Shown: positions 24,288 through 32,750 of the stretch, one piece after another
Layout: every line of letters begins with the position of its first letter
Position numbering within the stretch: the stretch's first letter is position 1
Assembly: GCA_910579335.1 (NCBI GenBank)
Contig: CAJTUQ010000001.1
Span: 81,490 to 127,699 of the forward strand
DNA: 46,210 nt
Direction: 5' to 3'
Source: an uncultured Dorea sp.
Lineage (GTDB): Bacteria > Bacillota > Clostridia > Lachnospirales > Lachnospiraceae
Notes under the pieces: generated by a model
Database searches by the model: none
Seen by the model: only the letters and a program-made list of their open reading frames with translations
What the model was told of the DNA's origin: nothing
Position numbers and translations under genes: made by a program

Positions 24288-24557
24288 ATGCAGATCACAG
24301 ATGTACGTGCACGCAAAGTGGCAAAAGAAGGGAAACTTAAGGCAGTCGTATCAGTTACTATGGATGGAGAATTTGTAGTACACGACATCAAGGTTATCGA
24401 AGGTGAGAAAGGCTTGTTTATAGCAATGCCTAGCAAGAAAGCAGTAGATGGCGAATATCGGGATATTGCACATCCGATTAATTCAGGCACCAGAGAGCGT
24501 ATTCAGAGTATTATCCTCGAGGAGTACGAGAAGACGCTGTTAGAAGATGCGGTGTAA
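24288..24557 (+). CDS. spoVG: SpoVG-family RNA/DNA-binding regulator
   Basis: About 89 residues, starting [11 protein letters not shown], the standard SpoVG N-terminus; [21 protein letters not shown] and DIAHPIN are conserved family blocks. SpoVG is a small global regulator that binds nucleic acid and affects sporulation septation and envelope or virulence genes. ATG 24288 lies 8 bases after AAAGGAG and is preferred to ATG 24282 and to the upstream frame that overlaps glgD. It is probably read through from glgCD and ends at a strong terminator. Confidence 0.94.
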   Translation: MQITDVRARKVAKEGKLKAVVSVTMDGEFVVHDIKVIEGEKGLFIAMPSKKAVDGEYRDIAHPINSGTRERIQSIILEEYEKTLLEDAV

Positions 24558-24576
24558 TATATTTCGAGAGTTGGGG

Positions 24577-24620
24577 GATGCCCTGAAGCTATAATAAAAT
24601 ATAGCTTCAGGGCATCTTTT
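24577..24620 (+). terminator. Strong rho-independent terminator after spoVG
   Basis: Arms 24577-24593 and 24600-24616 pair perfectly over 17 bp with a 6-base loop, followed by TTTT. It also lies at the end of the convergent pseudouridine synthase gene, but its other side has no T-run. Confidence 0.9.
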
Positions 24621-24622
24621 CA

Positions 24623-25339
24623 TTATAATGAGAAAAGCATTTTCTTTTTTGTCTTTGGATGTGTAAATTCCAGGCAGTAAGAACAAAGCTTTAACTCCTG
24701 CCTGCCGGATGTGTGAAAGAAGGCGGGATTATATTTTGTGTCTCCTATGATGGGACAGCCGATACCGGCTAGCTGTATCCGTATCTGGTGGTGCCGTCCG
24801 GTATGCAGGCGGATGTCGAGTTCTGTGGGGGCGGATGAAGGATGGGCGCCCTGAGGAGACAAAATGTCCTGAGAAGCCTTAAAATACTGCTGTCCTTCCA
24901 AAACGGTCTTATAGCTCAGGTTTGCATATCTGGCTTTGGGCGTTCCTTTTTGGCAGATGCTGGAGGTGTTGTTTTGTTTGTTTTCCAGTATGTAGTTTTC
25001 AAGCGTGCCGGAGGGCTTTCGGGGAGGAGACGAGACCAGGGCGCGGTAATGCTTTCCAAAGCCGCCCTCTTTTAGTTCTTTATTCAGGAATTTTGCGGCG
25101 GCGGGTGTTTTTGCAAAGACCATGATACCCTGTACGGGCTGGTCGAGACGGTGGATGACTGCAAGATAGGGTTCCTGGGGCAAAGCGGTCAAGGCGCGGT
25201 TTCGGGCAATATGGTTTTTTAAAAGGCTTTCCATATCCAAAGCCTTGATGCTTCTGCTCTGAGTCGCGGTTCCGGAGGGCTTAATGCAGACAATAATCTC
25301 GTTGTCTTCATATAAAATATCTAAAGAATTTGGACGCAT
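24623..25339 (-). CDS. RluA-family pseudouridine synthase
   Basis: 238 residues. The catalytic HRLDQPVQG motif with the nucleophilic aspartate is near residue 69, and LHTGRHHQIR is the family's RNA-site block. There is no N-terminal S4 domain, and the protein starts directly with LDILYEDNEIIVCIKPSG, so it is a compact RluA/YtfA-like enzyme. These convert uridine to pseudouridine in rRNA or tRNA; the exact site is not predictable. It ends inside the spoVG terminator region and is divergent from the exchanger gene. Confidence 0.92.
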   Translation of the reverse strand: MRPNSLDILYEDNEIIVCIKPSGTATQSRSIKALDMESLLKNHIARNRALTALPQEPYLAVIHRLDQPVQGIMVFAKTPAAAKFLNKELKEGGFGKHYRALVSSPPRKPSGTLENYILENKQNNTSSICQKGTPKARYANLSYKTVLEGQQYFKASQDILSPQGAHPSSAPTELDIRLHTGRHHQIRIQLAGIGCPIIGDTKYNPAFFHTSGRQELKLCSYCLEFTHPKTKKKMLFSL

Positions 25340-25350
25340 AAGAAATCTCC

Positions 25351-25379
25351 TTGACTTTATAATCGTTCACTTTTATCAT
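25351..25379 (+). promoter_or_regulatory. Promoter of the cation exchanger gene
   Basis: TTGACT (25351-25356) and TATCAT (25374-25379) are 17 bp apart. This leaves a leader of about 60 bases before ATG 25448. Confidence 0.6.
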
Positions 25380-25447
25380 TTAATCATAGAGCGTGGAAAG
25401 ATGCAAGTGAAACGCTATGTATGAAGCAGGATTTGGGAGGATGACAG

Positions 25448-26413
25448 ATGGATTATGTATTATTGATTGCAGGCTTTATACTGCTGATAAAGGGCGCTGA
25501 TTTTTTTGTGGGCGGAAGTTCCAGCGTGGCGAAATTATTAAAGGTGCCGTCAATTATTATCGGGCTTACGGTGGTAGCTTTCGGTACAAGCATGCCGGAG
25601 CTTTCCGTCAGCGTAACGGCGGCTCTTTTGGGAAATAATGATTTGGCGGTCAGCAACGTGCTTGGCTCAAATATTTTTAATCTCCTGGTAGTGCTTGGCT
25701 GCTGTGCCGTCCTTTATCCCGTGAAGGCGGAGGAATCACTTCTCAGAAGGGAGTTTCCTTTTTCTATTTTTATCAGCGTGATTCTTCTGCTTTTAAATTC
25801 AGACTTTTCCATCGGAAAGGTATTGAGCGGAAAAGGGACGTTTGTTTTGGGAAGAATGGGAGGAGCATTATTTTTGATTTTGTTTGCCGTATTTTTAGCT
25901 GCGACAGTAAGAGCGGCTTTGTCAGAAAGGCGGATGCAAAAGGTGCCGGATGATGAATATGAGGTAATGCCGCCTTTAAAGAGCGTGCTTTTTATTGCGG
26001 GCGGCCTTGCGGGAATTGTGCTTGGAGGAGATCTTGTGGTGGACAGCGCCTGCAATATAGCAGAGTATTTCGGTATGAGCCAGACTTTTATCGGGCTGAC
26101 TATCGTAGCTCTCGGCACTTCCCTGCCGGAGCTGGTGACTTCTATGGTGGCGGCAGGGCGCGGTGAAAATGATCTGGCGGTCGGTAATGTTGTCGGTTCC
26201 AACATATTCAATATCCTTTTAATTCTCGGAATCTCTTCGGTGATTACTCCTATACATTTGGAAATAACGGCGGTATACGATACGGTGATTTTGATTGCGG
26301 CAAGCGTGCTTGTATATGCGGCGGCGCTTACGAAAAAGAAGATTGAAAGAAAAGAGGGGATTCTATTCCTGATAGTATATGCGGCATTCTTTATGTATAT
26401 CCTATGGAGGTAG
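25448..26413 (+). CDS. CaxA/YrbG-type sodium/calcium (cation) exchanger
   Basis: 321 residues with ten likely membrane helices in two inverted halves. Each half carries the exchanger alpha-repeat: GLTVVAFGTSMPELSVSV with GNNDLAVSNVLGSNIFNLL, and GLTIVALGTSLPELVTSM with ENDLAVGNVVGSNIFNILL. The glutamates in PEL bind the cation. Members exchange Na+ or H+ for Ca2+ in the membrane; the ion pair here is not determined. It is monocistronic, with its own promoter and a separate promoter before rpiB. Confidence 0.92.
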   Translation: MDYVLLIAGFILLIKGADFFVGGSSSVAKLLKVPSIIIGLTVVAFGTSMPELSVSVTAALLGNNDLAVSNVLGSNIFNLLVVLGCCAVLYPVKAEESLLRREFPFSIFISVILLLLNSDFSIGKVLSGKGTFVLGRMGGALFLILFAVFLAATVRAALSERRMQKVPDDEYEVMPPLKSVLFIAGGLAGIVLGGDLVVDSACNIAEYFGMSQTFIGLTIVALGTSLPELVTSMVAAGRGENDLAVGNVVGSNIFNILLILGISSVITPIHLEITAVYDTVILIAASVLVYAAALTKKKIERKEGILFLIVYAAFFMYILWR

Positions 26414-26443
26414 GCGGCATAGAAGGAAATGGCAGGATTGGCA

Positions 26444-26472
26444 TTGCAGATACGAAGTCAGGTGATTATAAT
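26444..26472 (+). promoter_or_regulatory. Promoter of rpiB (and probably the sulfite reductase gene)
   Basis: TTGCAG (26444-26449) and a perfect TATAAT (26467-26472) are 17 bp apart, about 43 bases before ATG 26515. Confidence 0.6.
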
Positions 26473-26514
26473 AGAAGGTAGTATATTTTTTTCAGGAAAG
26501 GACAGGTAGAAGGG

Positions 26515-26958
26515 ATGAAGATTGGAATTGGGAACGACCATGCGGCAGTGGATATGAAAAATGACGTGGCGGCATATCTCAGGGAAAAAGGAATAGAAGT
26601 GGTTAATTTTGGGACAGATACGGCTGAAAGCTGCAGCTATCCGGAATACGGCGAAAAAGTGGGAAGAGCCGTCGCTGCCGGAGAGGTGGATCTGGGAATA
26701 CTTATCTGCGGAACGGGCGTAGGAATCTCCCTTGCTGCAAATAAAGTAAAGGGAGTCCGGGCGGTCGTCTGTTCGGAGCCGTATTCTGCAAAGCTTTCCA
26801 GACAGCATAATAATACGAATGTGCTGGCGTTTGGTGCAAGAGTTATTGGCATAGAGATGGCGAAGATGATTATTGACGAGTGGCTTGGCGCTGAGTTTAT
26901 GGGCGGCCGCCATCAGGACAGGGTAGATATGATTATGGCGATTGAAGAAAAAGAATAA
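26515..26958 (+). CDS. rpiB: Ribose-5-phosphate isomerase B (RpiB/LacAB family)
   Basis: 147 residues. RpiB interconverts ribose 5-phosphate and ribulose 5-phosphate in the pentose phosphate pathway. The N-terminal IGNDHAAVDMK, the active-site LICGTGVGISLAANK with its catalytic cysteine, and the HNNTNVLAFGARVIG block are standard. Length and motifs fit RpiB better than the galactose-6-phosphate isomerase subunits, and no lac/tagatose genes are near. The sulfite reductase gene follows after 36 bases without terminator. Confidence 0.93.
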   Translation: MKIGIGNDHAAVDMKNDVAAYLREKGIEVVNFGTDTAESCSYPEYGEKVGRAVAAGEVDLGILICGTGVGISLAANKVKGVRAVVCSEPYSAKLSRQHNNTNVLAFGARVIGIEMAKMIIDEWLGAEFMGGRHQDRVDMIMAIEEKE

Positions 26959-26994
26959 TTAGGAAATTATGATAAAAAGTAAAGGAGTAAAGAC

Positions 26995-28524
26995 ATGCAG
27001 GCGGCTGAATGGAAGAAGGATTACGAAGAATTTGAGGAAGTGACCAGACAATTTTTTGCAGGCGAGGTTCCGGTTCCGAAGTATAAAGGGTTTTCCGGCG
27101 GCTTTGGGAGCTATGCCCAGAGGGGCGGCAAGGCGAGTATGCTGAGACTGAGACTGCCGGGAGGGAGAGTGAGCAAGGAGAAGCTTGGTTTTGTCGTAAA
27201 AGGGATTGAAAAATATCATATTGATAAAGTGCATTTTACAACATGCCAGACGATACAGCTCCATAACCTGAATGCGGATGCGGTGTGCGAGCTTGCGGTT
27301 AAGGCGCTGGATTACGGAATCGTAACGAGAGGCGGCGGCGGGGATTTTCCGAGAAACGTTATGGTATCTCCTTTGTCAGGGGTAGAAAAGGGGGAATGCT
27401 TTGACGTGCTCCCGTATGCCCAGGCAGCGGCGGATTATTTGATGGGCTTTATCAAGACGGTAAAGCTTCCGAGAAAATTGAAGGTCTGCTTTTCTAATTC
27501 CCCGAAAAATGAAACGCATGCGACTTTCAGAGACCTGGGCTTTGTGGCAAGAGAGGACGGAAGGTTTGACGTATACAGCGCAGGCGGTCTTGGAAACAAT
27601 CCGAGGATGGGAATAAAGGTTGCAGAGGCGGCGGATGGGAGTAAGATTCTCTACTATATAAAGGCGATGGTAAATCTGTTTGTCTCCTACGGGAATTATG
27701 AAAACCGCGCAAAGGCGAGGACACGTTATATGCAGGAGGTTTTGGGAGACAGATACACAGAGTGCTTTCAGGAAAAGCTCCGTGAAGCAATGAAGGAGGA
27801 AAAGCTTGACATCTGCGTGGAGAATACGGAGATTATAAAAAGGCTGGACGGTACGGCAATTGAGGATAGACGGGTGATTCCCCAGAAACAGGAAGGGCTC
27901 TATGCGGTAGAATATCACCCGCTGGGCGGATGCCCGCAGCCGTCAAAACTTAAGGAGCTTTATGAGGCCATGTCCGGCATGGATGATATAGAGCTTCGCA
28001 TCGCACCGGATGAGACGGTTTATATTATTAACTGCACTGCGAAAGAGGCGGAAAAGCTTTTGGATATTACAGCGGACAGCGCCGAGACGTTATTTGAATC
28101 ATCCGTGGCATGCATCGGCGCATCTATCTGCCAGGTCGGCGTGAGGGATTCCCAGAAGCTTCTTGAGAGGTTGATAAAGGAAGCAAGAGAATGGGGTTAT
28201 GTCGACGGTGTGCTCCCGAAGATTCATATATCCGGATGTCCGTCTTCCTGCGGGACACACCAGATTGGAAGGATCGGCTTCCGCGGAGGAGTCAAAAAGT
28301 CTGACGGAGCTATGCAGCCGGCGTTTGTGCTTACTGTAAATGGCGAGGACGCAGAGGGCAGGGAGCATTTTGGAGAGCAGGTAGGCACGATACTGGAGAG
28401 TGATATCCCGGCTTTCCTAAAACAGCTTGGGGCTGAAGTTGCAGAATCAGGAAAAGGATTTGATGAATGGTATGAGGGCCATGCAGAGCGGTTTGTCGAA
28501 ATTGCAAAACCATATGTTGAATAG
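26995..28524 (+). CDS. Siroheme/4Fe-4S sulfite or nitrite reductase
   Basis: 509 residues, the single-chain ferredoxin-type reductase layout with two ferredoxin-like halves: HFTTCQTIQLHN in the first repeat, and the cluster motifs ACIGASICQ (Cys-x5-Cys) and SGCPSSCGTHQ (Cys-x3-Cys) near residues 373-415, which hold the 4Fe-4S cluster bridged to siroheme. It reduces sulfite to sulfide or nitrite to ammonia by six electrons. No electron-donor subunit, siroheme genes or sulfate-activation genes lie in the window, so sulfite versus nitrite cannot be decided. It is probably cotranscribed with rpiB. Confidence 0.92.
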   Translation: MQAAEWKKDYEEFEEVTRQFFAGEVPVPKYKGFSGGFGSYAQRGGKASMLRLRLPGGRVSKEKLGFVVKGIEKYHIDKVHFTTCQTIQLHNLNADAVCELAVKALDYGIVTRGGGGDFPRNVMVSPLSGVEKGECFDVLPYAQAAADYLMGFIKTVKLPRKLKVCFSNSPKNETHATFRDLGFVAREDGRFDVYSAGGLGNNPRMGIKVAEAADGSKILYYIKAMVNLFVSYGNYENRAKARTRYMQEVLGDRYTECFQEKLREAMKEEKLDICVENTEIIKRLDGTAIEDRRVIPQKQEGLYAVEYHPLGGCPQPSKLKELYEAMSGMDDIELRIAPDETVYIINCTAKEAEKLLDITADSAETLFESSVACIGASICQVGVRDSQKLLERLIKEAREWGYVDGVLPKIHISGCPSSCGTHQIGRIGFRGGVKKSDGAMQPAFVLTVNGEDAEGREHFGEQVGTILESDIPAFLKQLGAEVAESGKGFDEWYEGHAERFVEIAKPYVE

Positions 28525-28552
28525 TTAAGGGATATTGGAAGTCCATGAGGAC

Positions 28553-28588
28553 AAAAAAACTCCCGGAAGCAGAAGTGCTTTCGGGAGT
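28553..28588 (-). terminator. Rho-independent terminator pointing to the minus strand
   Basis: Arms 28559-28571 and 28576-28588 pair over 13 bp (one wobble) with a 4-base loop. Seven As precede it on the + strand, so the T-run follows the stem only on the minus strand. Both neighbouring genes are on the + strand. No T-run follows on the + side (AAATACTG). Confidence 0.7.
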
Positions 28589-28621
28589 AAATACTGCATA
28601 CAAAAGAGAGGGACAAAAGCG

Positions 28622-29394
28622 ATGAGAAAAAGAGTTACAGCATTTATGGCAATGACATTGATTTGCTGTCTCCTGTCAGACATGGTAGTATATTCCGCAG
28701 AATCTTCGGCAAGTCAGGATGCGGTTGGGTTCTTATGGTAGGGAATAGCCTGACGTACGGTTCAGGTAATACTACAATCAGAAACTTAAAGAAAATGGCT
28801 GAAAAGTCAGGAAGAAAACTGGCCATCAAGCAGCTTTCCTACAATAATGAAAAGCTTTCCAACTGGGCGGATCCGGCGCATAAGAACGGAAAGCGGTTTT
28901 ACAAGGAAATCAAACGAAAGAAATGGGACTGCATCATCCTGCAGGAGCAGACAGATACGGCGGTTAAAAACTCCTTTTTGAGCGCGGCCGGAAAAATATG
29001 CGAATATATCCGAAGCGAAAGCCCGCAGACAGAGATTATATACAATTGTACATGGGCGTATAAAAAGGGAAGGAGAGTCTCCGGAAAATATTACAGCTTC
29101 AACAAGATGCAGAAAAAAATGAATCATAATTACAAAAAAGCGGCGAATCGGACCGGAGGCCGCATGTGCTGGTCCGGCAAGGCGTTTCTTGATTACAGGA
29201 AGAGCAAAGGCCAAAAAAAGAATTTATATAAAAGGGATAATAACCATGCATCAAAATACGGTTGGTATCTGAATGCGTGCTGCCTGTATAAAAGCATCTT
29301 TAAGGTTTCTCCTGTGGAATGTAAGTACTACGGGGACGTCGGGAAAAAGCAGGCGAAAAAGATGCAGAAGATTGCCGCAAAACGTATCGGGTAG
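28622..29394 (+). pseudogene. Secreted SGNH/DUF4886-like hydrolase gene broken by a frameshift
   Basis: A signal peptide (MRKRVTAFMAMTLICCLLSD, cleavage near VYSAES) is encoded from ATG 28622 and runs into a stop at 28739-28741. In another frame, from about 28720 to 29394, the body of a small SGNH-hydrolase-like protein is intact. It starts with VLMVGNSLTYGSG (block I with the Ser), has ILQEQTDT in the middle and a late DNNHAS that could supply Asp/His. Joining the two needs a one-base shift near 28715-28735. This gives a secreted protein of about 257 residues, rich in lysine and tyrosine. It is a frameshift mutation, a sequence error or, less likely, programmed frameshifting. Enzyme function is by fold resemblance only. 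Confidence 0.65.
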
Positions 29395-29451
29395 CGTATC
29401 CGCCAAATCTGCATATACTGACAGTAAAAGGAAAAAGAGGATGTGACAGAC

Positions 29452-30213
29452 ATGCCTTATTCGGTTATGCTGGATGCAGGCCACGGCGGGACAGATCCGG
29501 GAGCAGTCTACAACGGCCGCAAGGAGAAGGACGATACGCTCCGGCTTACCTTAGCAGTAGGAGAAATCCTGCAGAACAATGGAATAGATGTAGAATATAC
29601 GCGTACGACAGATGTATACGAAAGCCCGTTTGAGAAAGCGATGGAAGCAAATAATGCGGGCGTCGACTTTTTTGTGTCAATTCATAGGAACTCCTTCCCT
29701 GTCGATAATCAGGTAATGGGGGTGGAAAGCCTGGTTTACGACTTGTCCGGAATTAAGTATGAGATGGCGCAGAACATTGACGAACAGCTGGAAGCGGTCG
29801 GGTTTGTAGATTTGGGAGTGAAGGCAAGGCCGAACCTTGTCGTGCTGAAACGGACAAATATGCCGTCTGTGCTGGTAGAGGCAGGGTTTATCAACTCAGA
29901 TACAGACAACCAGCTGTTTGACGATAATTTTCAGGATATCGCAGAGGCAATCGCCAGAGGTATCTTAGACACTCTGTCCAATATCGGAGCGGTAAGAGAG
30001 GCCTATTACCGAGTGCAGGTCGGCCTTTTCAGAAATAATGCGAATGCGCAGCGTTTCCTGGAGGAATTGCTGGCGCAGGATTTCCCGGCGTTTATAGATA
30101 ATGTAGGAGAATATAACAGAGTGCTTGTAGGCGGCTATGGAAATCTAAACGACGCTGTTGCGATGGAACAGCGGCTCAGGCAGGCGGGCTATGACACATT
30201 AATTGTTGGATAG
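29452..30213 (+). CDS. N-acetylmuramoyl-L-alanine amidase (Amidase_3) with C-terminal SPOR domain
   Basis: About 253 residues. The zinc amidase motifs are MLDAGHGGTDPGA, the KEKDD glutamate, SIHRNS and VEAGFINSD with the catalytic glutamate. These enzymes cut the amide between MurNAc and L-Ala. The last 75 residues (YYRVQVGLFRNNANAQRFLEEL to the end) form a SPOR domain, which binds glycan strands lacking stem peptides. No signal peptide or membrane anchor is visible, unlike most cell-wall amidases. A GTG at 29443 is possible but only 2 bases from the AAAGAGG site; ATG 29452 is taken. Confidence 0.9.
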   Translation: MPYSVMLDAGHGGTDPGAVYNGRKEKDDTLRLTLAVGEILQNNGIDVEYTRTTDVYESPFEKAMEANNAGVDFFVSIHRNSFPVDNQVMGVESLVYDLSGIKYEMAQNIDEQLEAVGFVDLGVKARPNLVVLKRTNMPSVLVEAGFINSDTDNQLFDDNFQDIAEAIARGILDTLSNIGAVREAYYRVQVGLFRNNANAQRFLEELLAQDFPAFIDNVGEYNRVLVGGYGNLNDAVAMEQRLRQAGYDTLIVG

Positions 30214-30230
30214 CATCATAATTTTAGAGG

Positions 30231-30319
30231 ACAGGAGCGGGGAATCTCGTTGGTGAAGGAGGAAGATGCCCGCTCCTGTTATATATGCTCCCATCTGTCA
30301 ATCTTTTGATTGGCAGATG
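30231..30319. terminator. Two hairpins between convergent amidase and alpha-galactosidase genes
   Basis: The first pairs 30231-30241 with 30269-30279 (11 bp perfect, 27-base loop). The second pairs 30292-30303 with 30308-30319 (12 bp, one wobble, TTTT loop). Neither is followed by a T-run on either strand. Their placement between two convergent stops suggests transcript ends. Confidence 0.55.
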
Positions 30320-30329
30320 AATGCCATGA

Positions 30330-32525
30330 TTAAGACAATGCCTTTATATGGAATTGGAAGGAGGTGTACTCCGGTACTTCTCTCGGTATCGGAAGTCCGG
30401 CGTTCATCAGTGCGGAGCCGGAGAGGGTATATTGCCCCTCGTTGACAGAATACATCGTGTCCGCATCCAGCCCTTTTGCGCGGACGTACTCCTGCGGCCC
30501 GTTGCAGGTGAGGTTTGTGACAACTACGCTTAAGAGTGATTCGCCCCGGTCTTTTGTCACATGCTGCCAGGCAGTCATATTGCCCGTCTTAAAAGGATTG
30601 CTCAGCCGGTAGTAATCGCCCTTAATGATAATATGATAATACTTCCTGAACAATGCGCTCTGCTTACGGCAGGTATCCTGTTCCTCCTCTGTCAGATGGG
30701 TTGCATCCAGTTCATATCCGAAGGTGCCCCCCATTGCCACGACTGCTTTGGTTTCCAGAGGAATGAATTTTCCGCTGTCGGAAATATGCGCGCCCATGCA
30801 GGAGGGCGGATAGACAAAGGAAGTCCCGTAATGGAGTTTCAATCGGTCGATAGGATGGTTGTTGTCGCTTACCCAGTACTGCGGATAATAGTGGAGCATG
30901 GCAGCGTCAAAACGTCCGCCTCCGCCGCTGCAGCCTTCAAACAGGATGTCTGGATGTGTTTTTATGATGGCATTCATCGTGCGGTAAAGACCAAGAATAT
31001 AGCGGTGGTATACTTCGCCCTGGCGTCCGCTGGGAAGTACGTTTGACCAGATGTCAGTAATCGAGCGGTTGATATCCCATTTTACATAGTAGATATCCGC
31101 ATCGTCCAAAATGGCATTGACCTTTTCAATCAGGTAATCCTGAACATCCCTTCGTCCCATGTCAAGAGCAATCTGGTTGCGGCTTCTTACAGCCGGGCGG
31201 CCGGGAATCTGCATCGCCCATTCCGGGTGCTTCCGATATAAATCGCTGTCCTCCGATACCATTTCCGGTTCGAACCAAATGCCGAATTTCATGCCCAAAC
31301 TGTTAATCTGTTCTACAAGTGCATGAAGGCCGCACTTAATCTTATTTTCATTGACGTGCCAGTCCCCAAGGCCGCTGTTGTCGTCATCTCTTTTCCCAAA
31401 CCAGCCGTCGTCCATGACCAGAAGCTCCACGCCCATATTCTTGGCGGCTTTTGCAATGGCTACCAGCTTTTTATCGTCAAAATCCATAAAAGCGGCTTCC
31501 CAGCTGTTAATCAGCACCGGACGCTCTACCTTTGTGACAAATTTACTCTCGCACAGATTGGTACGGTAAAAATCATGGTACAGATGGGACAGGCCGGTCA
31601 GCCCTTTCTCAGTAAATGCCATTACGACTTCCGGGCATTCAAAGGTTTCATGGGGGTTGACCTCGTAGACGAACTGCTTCGGATGGATACCCATCACAAG
31701 ACGCAGCTGGTCATATTGGTCAAGCTCTGCTTCCGCCAGGAAATTTCCGCTATACATAAGCGAAAATCCATAGCATTTTCCATAATCTTCCGTCGCATCT
31801 CTGTCACAGAGAATGACAAACGGATTCTGCTGATGGCTGGAGGAACCTCGTACGCTGCTGATTGTATGTATATGGTGGGTCATAGGCTGGCGTTCGACCT
31901 GGCGCTCCTGTCCGTACCGCCCCGGAAGACTGATTAAATCCATGCCGGAGCCATTGATAAAGTCCAGACATACGGACATGATTTTCTTTAATTGAATCGG
32001 TGCTTTTCCGTTGTTTTTTACTTTTACGGCTCTTGTGATAATATCAGCCTCTTCGAATACGCTGTAGAGAAGGATGACGTCAACGCCGCTGAATTTATCG
32101 GAAAGTGTAAGTTCCAGTGACTGGACAGAGTCATTTTTATTGGCAAATACGGTAGGCAGGGTTTCCAGACGGTATTTTCCCTCCGTAATTGAATGGCGCA
32201 GGACCGTTCCGCCAAAAGAGTAACTTCCGTCACCGTTTACAACCTCGATACTGGTTGTGCGGAAATCGCCTTGCTGCTGTGTGGAAAATTCCTGCGGCTG
32301 CGCATCCAGAGAGAAGGTGCGCTCATTGCGCGATTCGTAAGGATTTCCGGAAAAACCGCGGTCATACTGCATAATTTGGTAGCTTAAGTCAGCGTCACGC
32401 AGGGAGGGGCCATAGTAGAGATGGAACAAGTAATCAAGATTTCCGATTTTCATTTGATAAGAAGAGTTTTTTGTGTGTAAAGTAAAGGTGCCGGTCTTTT
32501 TATTGTAAATGATTCCCATGAGCAA
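30330..32525 (-). CDS. Alpha-galactosidase, glycoside hydrolase family 36
   Basis: 731 residues, full-length GH36. It removes terminal alpha-galactose from raffinose-family sugars or galactomannan. An N-terminal beta-supersandwich (1-330) precedes the barrel: VMDDGWFGKRDDD, GIWFEPEMV, the nucleophile aspartate in YYVKWDINR near 480 and the acid/base aspartate in HISDSG near 550. No signal peptide is present, so it acts on imported oligosaccharides. AAGGAGGA precedes ATG 32525. No sugar transporter or regulator gene is adjacent, which is unusual for this class. Confidence 0.95.
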   Translation of the reverse strand: MLMGIIYNKKTGTFTLHTKNSSYQMKIGNLDYLFHLYYGPSLRDADLSYQIMQYDRGFSGNPYESRNERTFSLDAQPQEFSTQQQGDFRTTSIEVVNGDGSYSFGGTVLRHSITEGKYRLETLPTVFANKNDSVQSLELTLSDKFSGVDVILLYSVFEEADIITRAVKVKNNGKAPIQLKKIMSVCLDFINGSGMDLISLPGRYGQERQVERQPMTHHIHTISSVRGSSSHQQNPFVILCDRDATEDYGKCYGFSLMYSGNFLAEAELDQYDQLRLVMGIHPKQFVYEVNPHETFECPEVVMAFTEKGLTGLSHLYHDFYRTNLCESKFVTKVERPVLINSWEAAFMDFDDKKLVAIAKAAKNMGVELLVMDDGWFGKRDDDNSGLGDWHVNENKIKCGLHALVEQINSLGMKFGIWFEPEMVSEDSDLYRKHPEWAMQIPGRPAVRSRNQIALDMGRRDVQDYLIEKVNAILDDADIYYVKWDINRSITDIWSNVLPSGRQGEVYHRYILGLYRTMNAIIKTHPDILFEGCSGGGGRFDAAMLHYYPQYWVSDNNHPIDRLKLHYGTSFVYPPSCMGAHISDSGKFIPLETKAVVAMGGTFGYELDATHLTEEEQDTCRKQSALFRKYYHIIIKGDYYRLSNPFKTGNMTAWQHVTKDRGESLLSVVVTNLTCNGPQEYVRAKGLDADTMYSVNEGQYTLSGSALMNAGLPIPREVPEYTSFQFHIKALS

Positions 32526-32553
32526 TGTTCCTCCTTAATATAGTAATGTGAAA

Positions 32554-32564
32554 ATTATACCATA
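32554..32564 (-). promoter_or_regulatory. Putative extended -10 of the alpha-galactosidase gene
   Basis: On the minus strand TGG precedes a perfect TATAAT (32559-32554), about 29 bases before the start codon. No good -35 box is visible. The rest of 32526-32750 holds nothing else I can support. Confidence 0.45.
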
Positions 32565-32750
32565 TCCGCCGCAAACTTTATTTATTCAGAATGTCAGAAA
32601 AAAACCAGAAAGTATAGTGCACAATAACAGGGTGATTCGGAAACGGCGGCTATAAGGAAAGTTGCGCTCCTGTGAAAAATATGTTAAGCTTGTAAACAAA
32701 TGTTTGGCAGTATTCATTTAGGAATCGAAGGATAGAAGGAGTTGTTTTAA

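Noticed and set aside
30561..31937. Plus-strand ORFs opposite the alpha-galactosidase gene
   Set aside because: They are antisense shadows of a well-supported GH36 gene.
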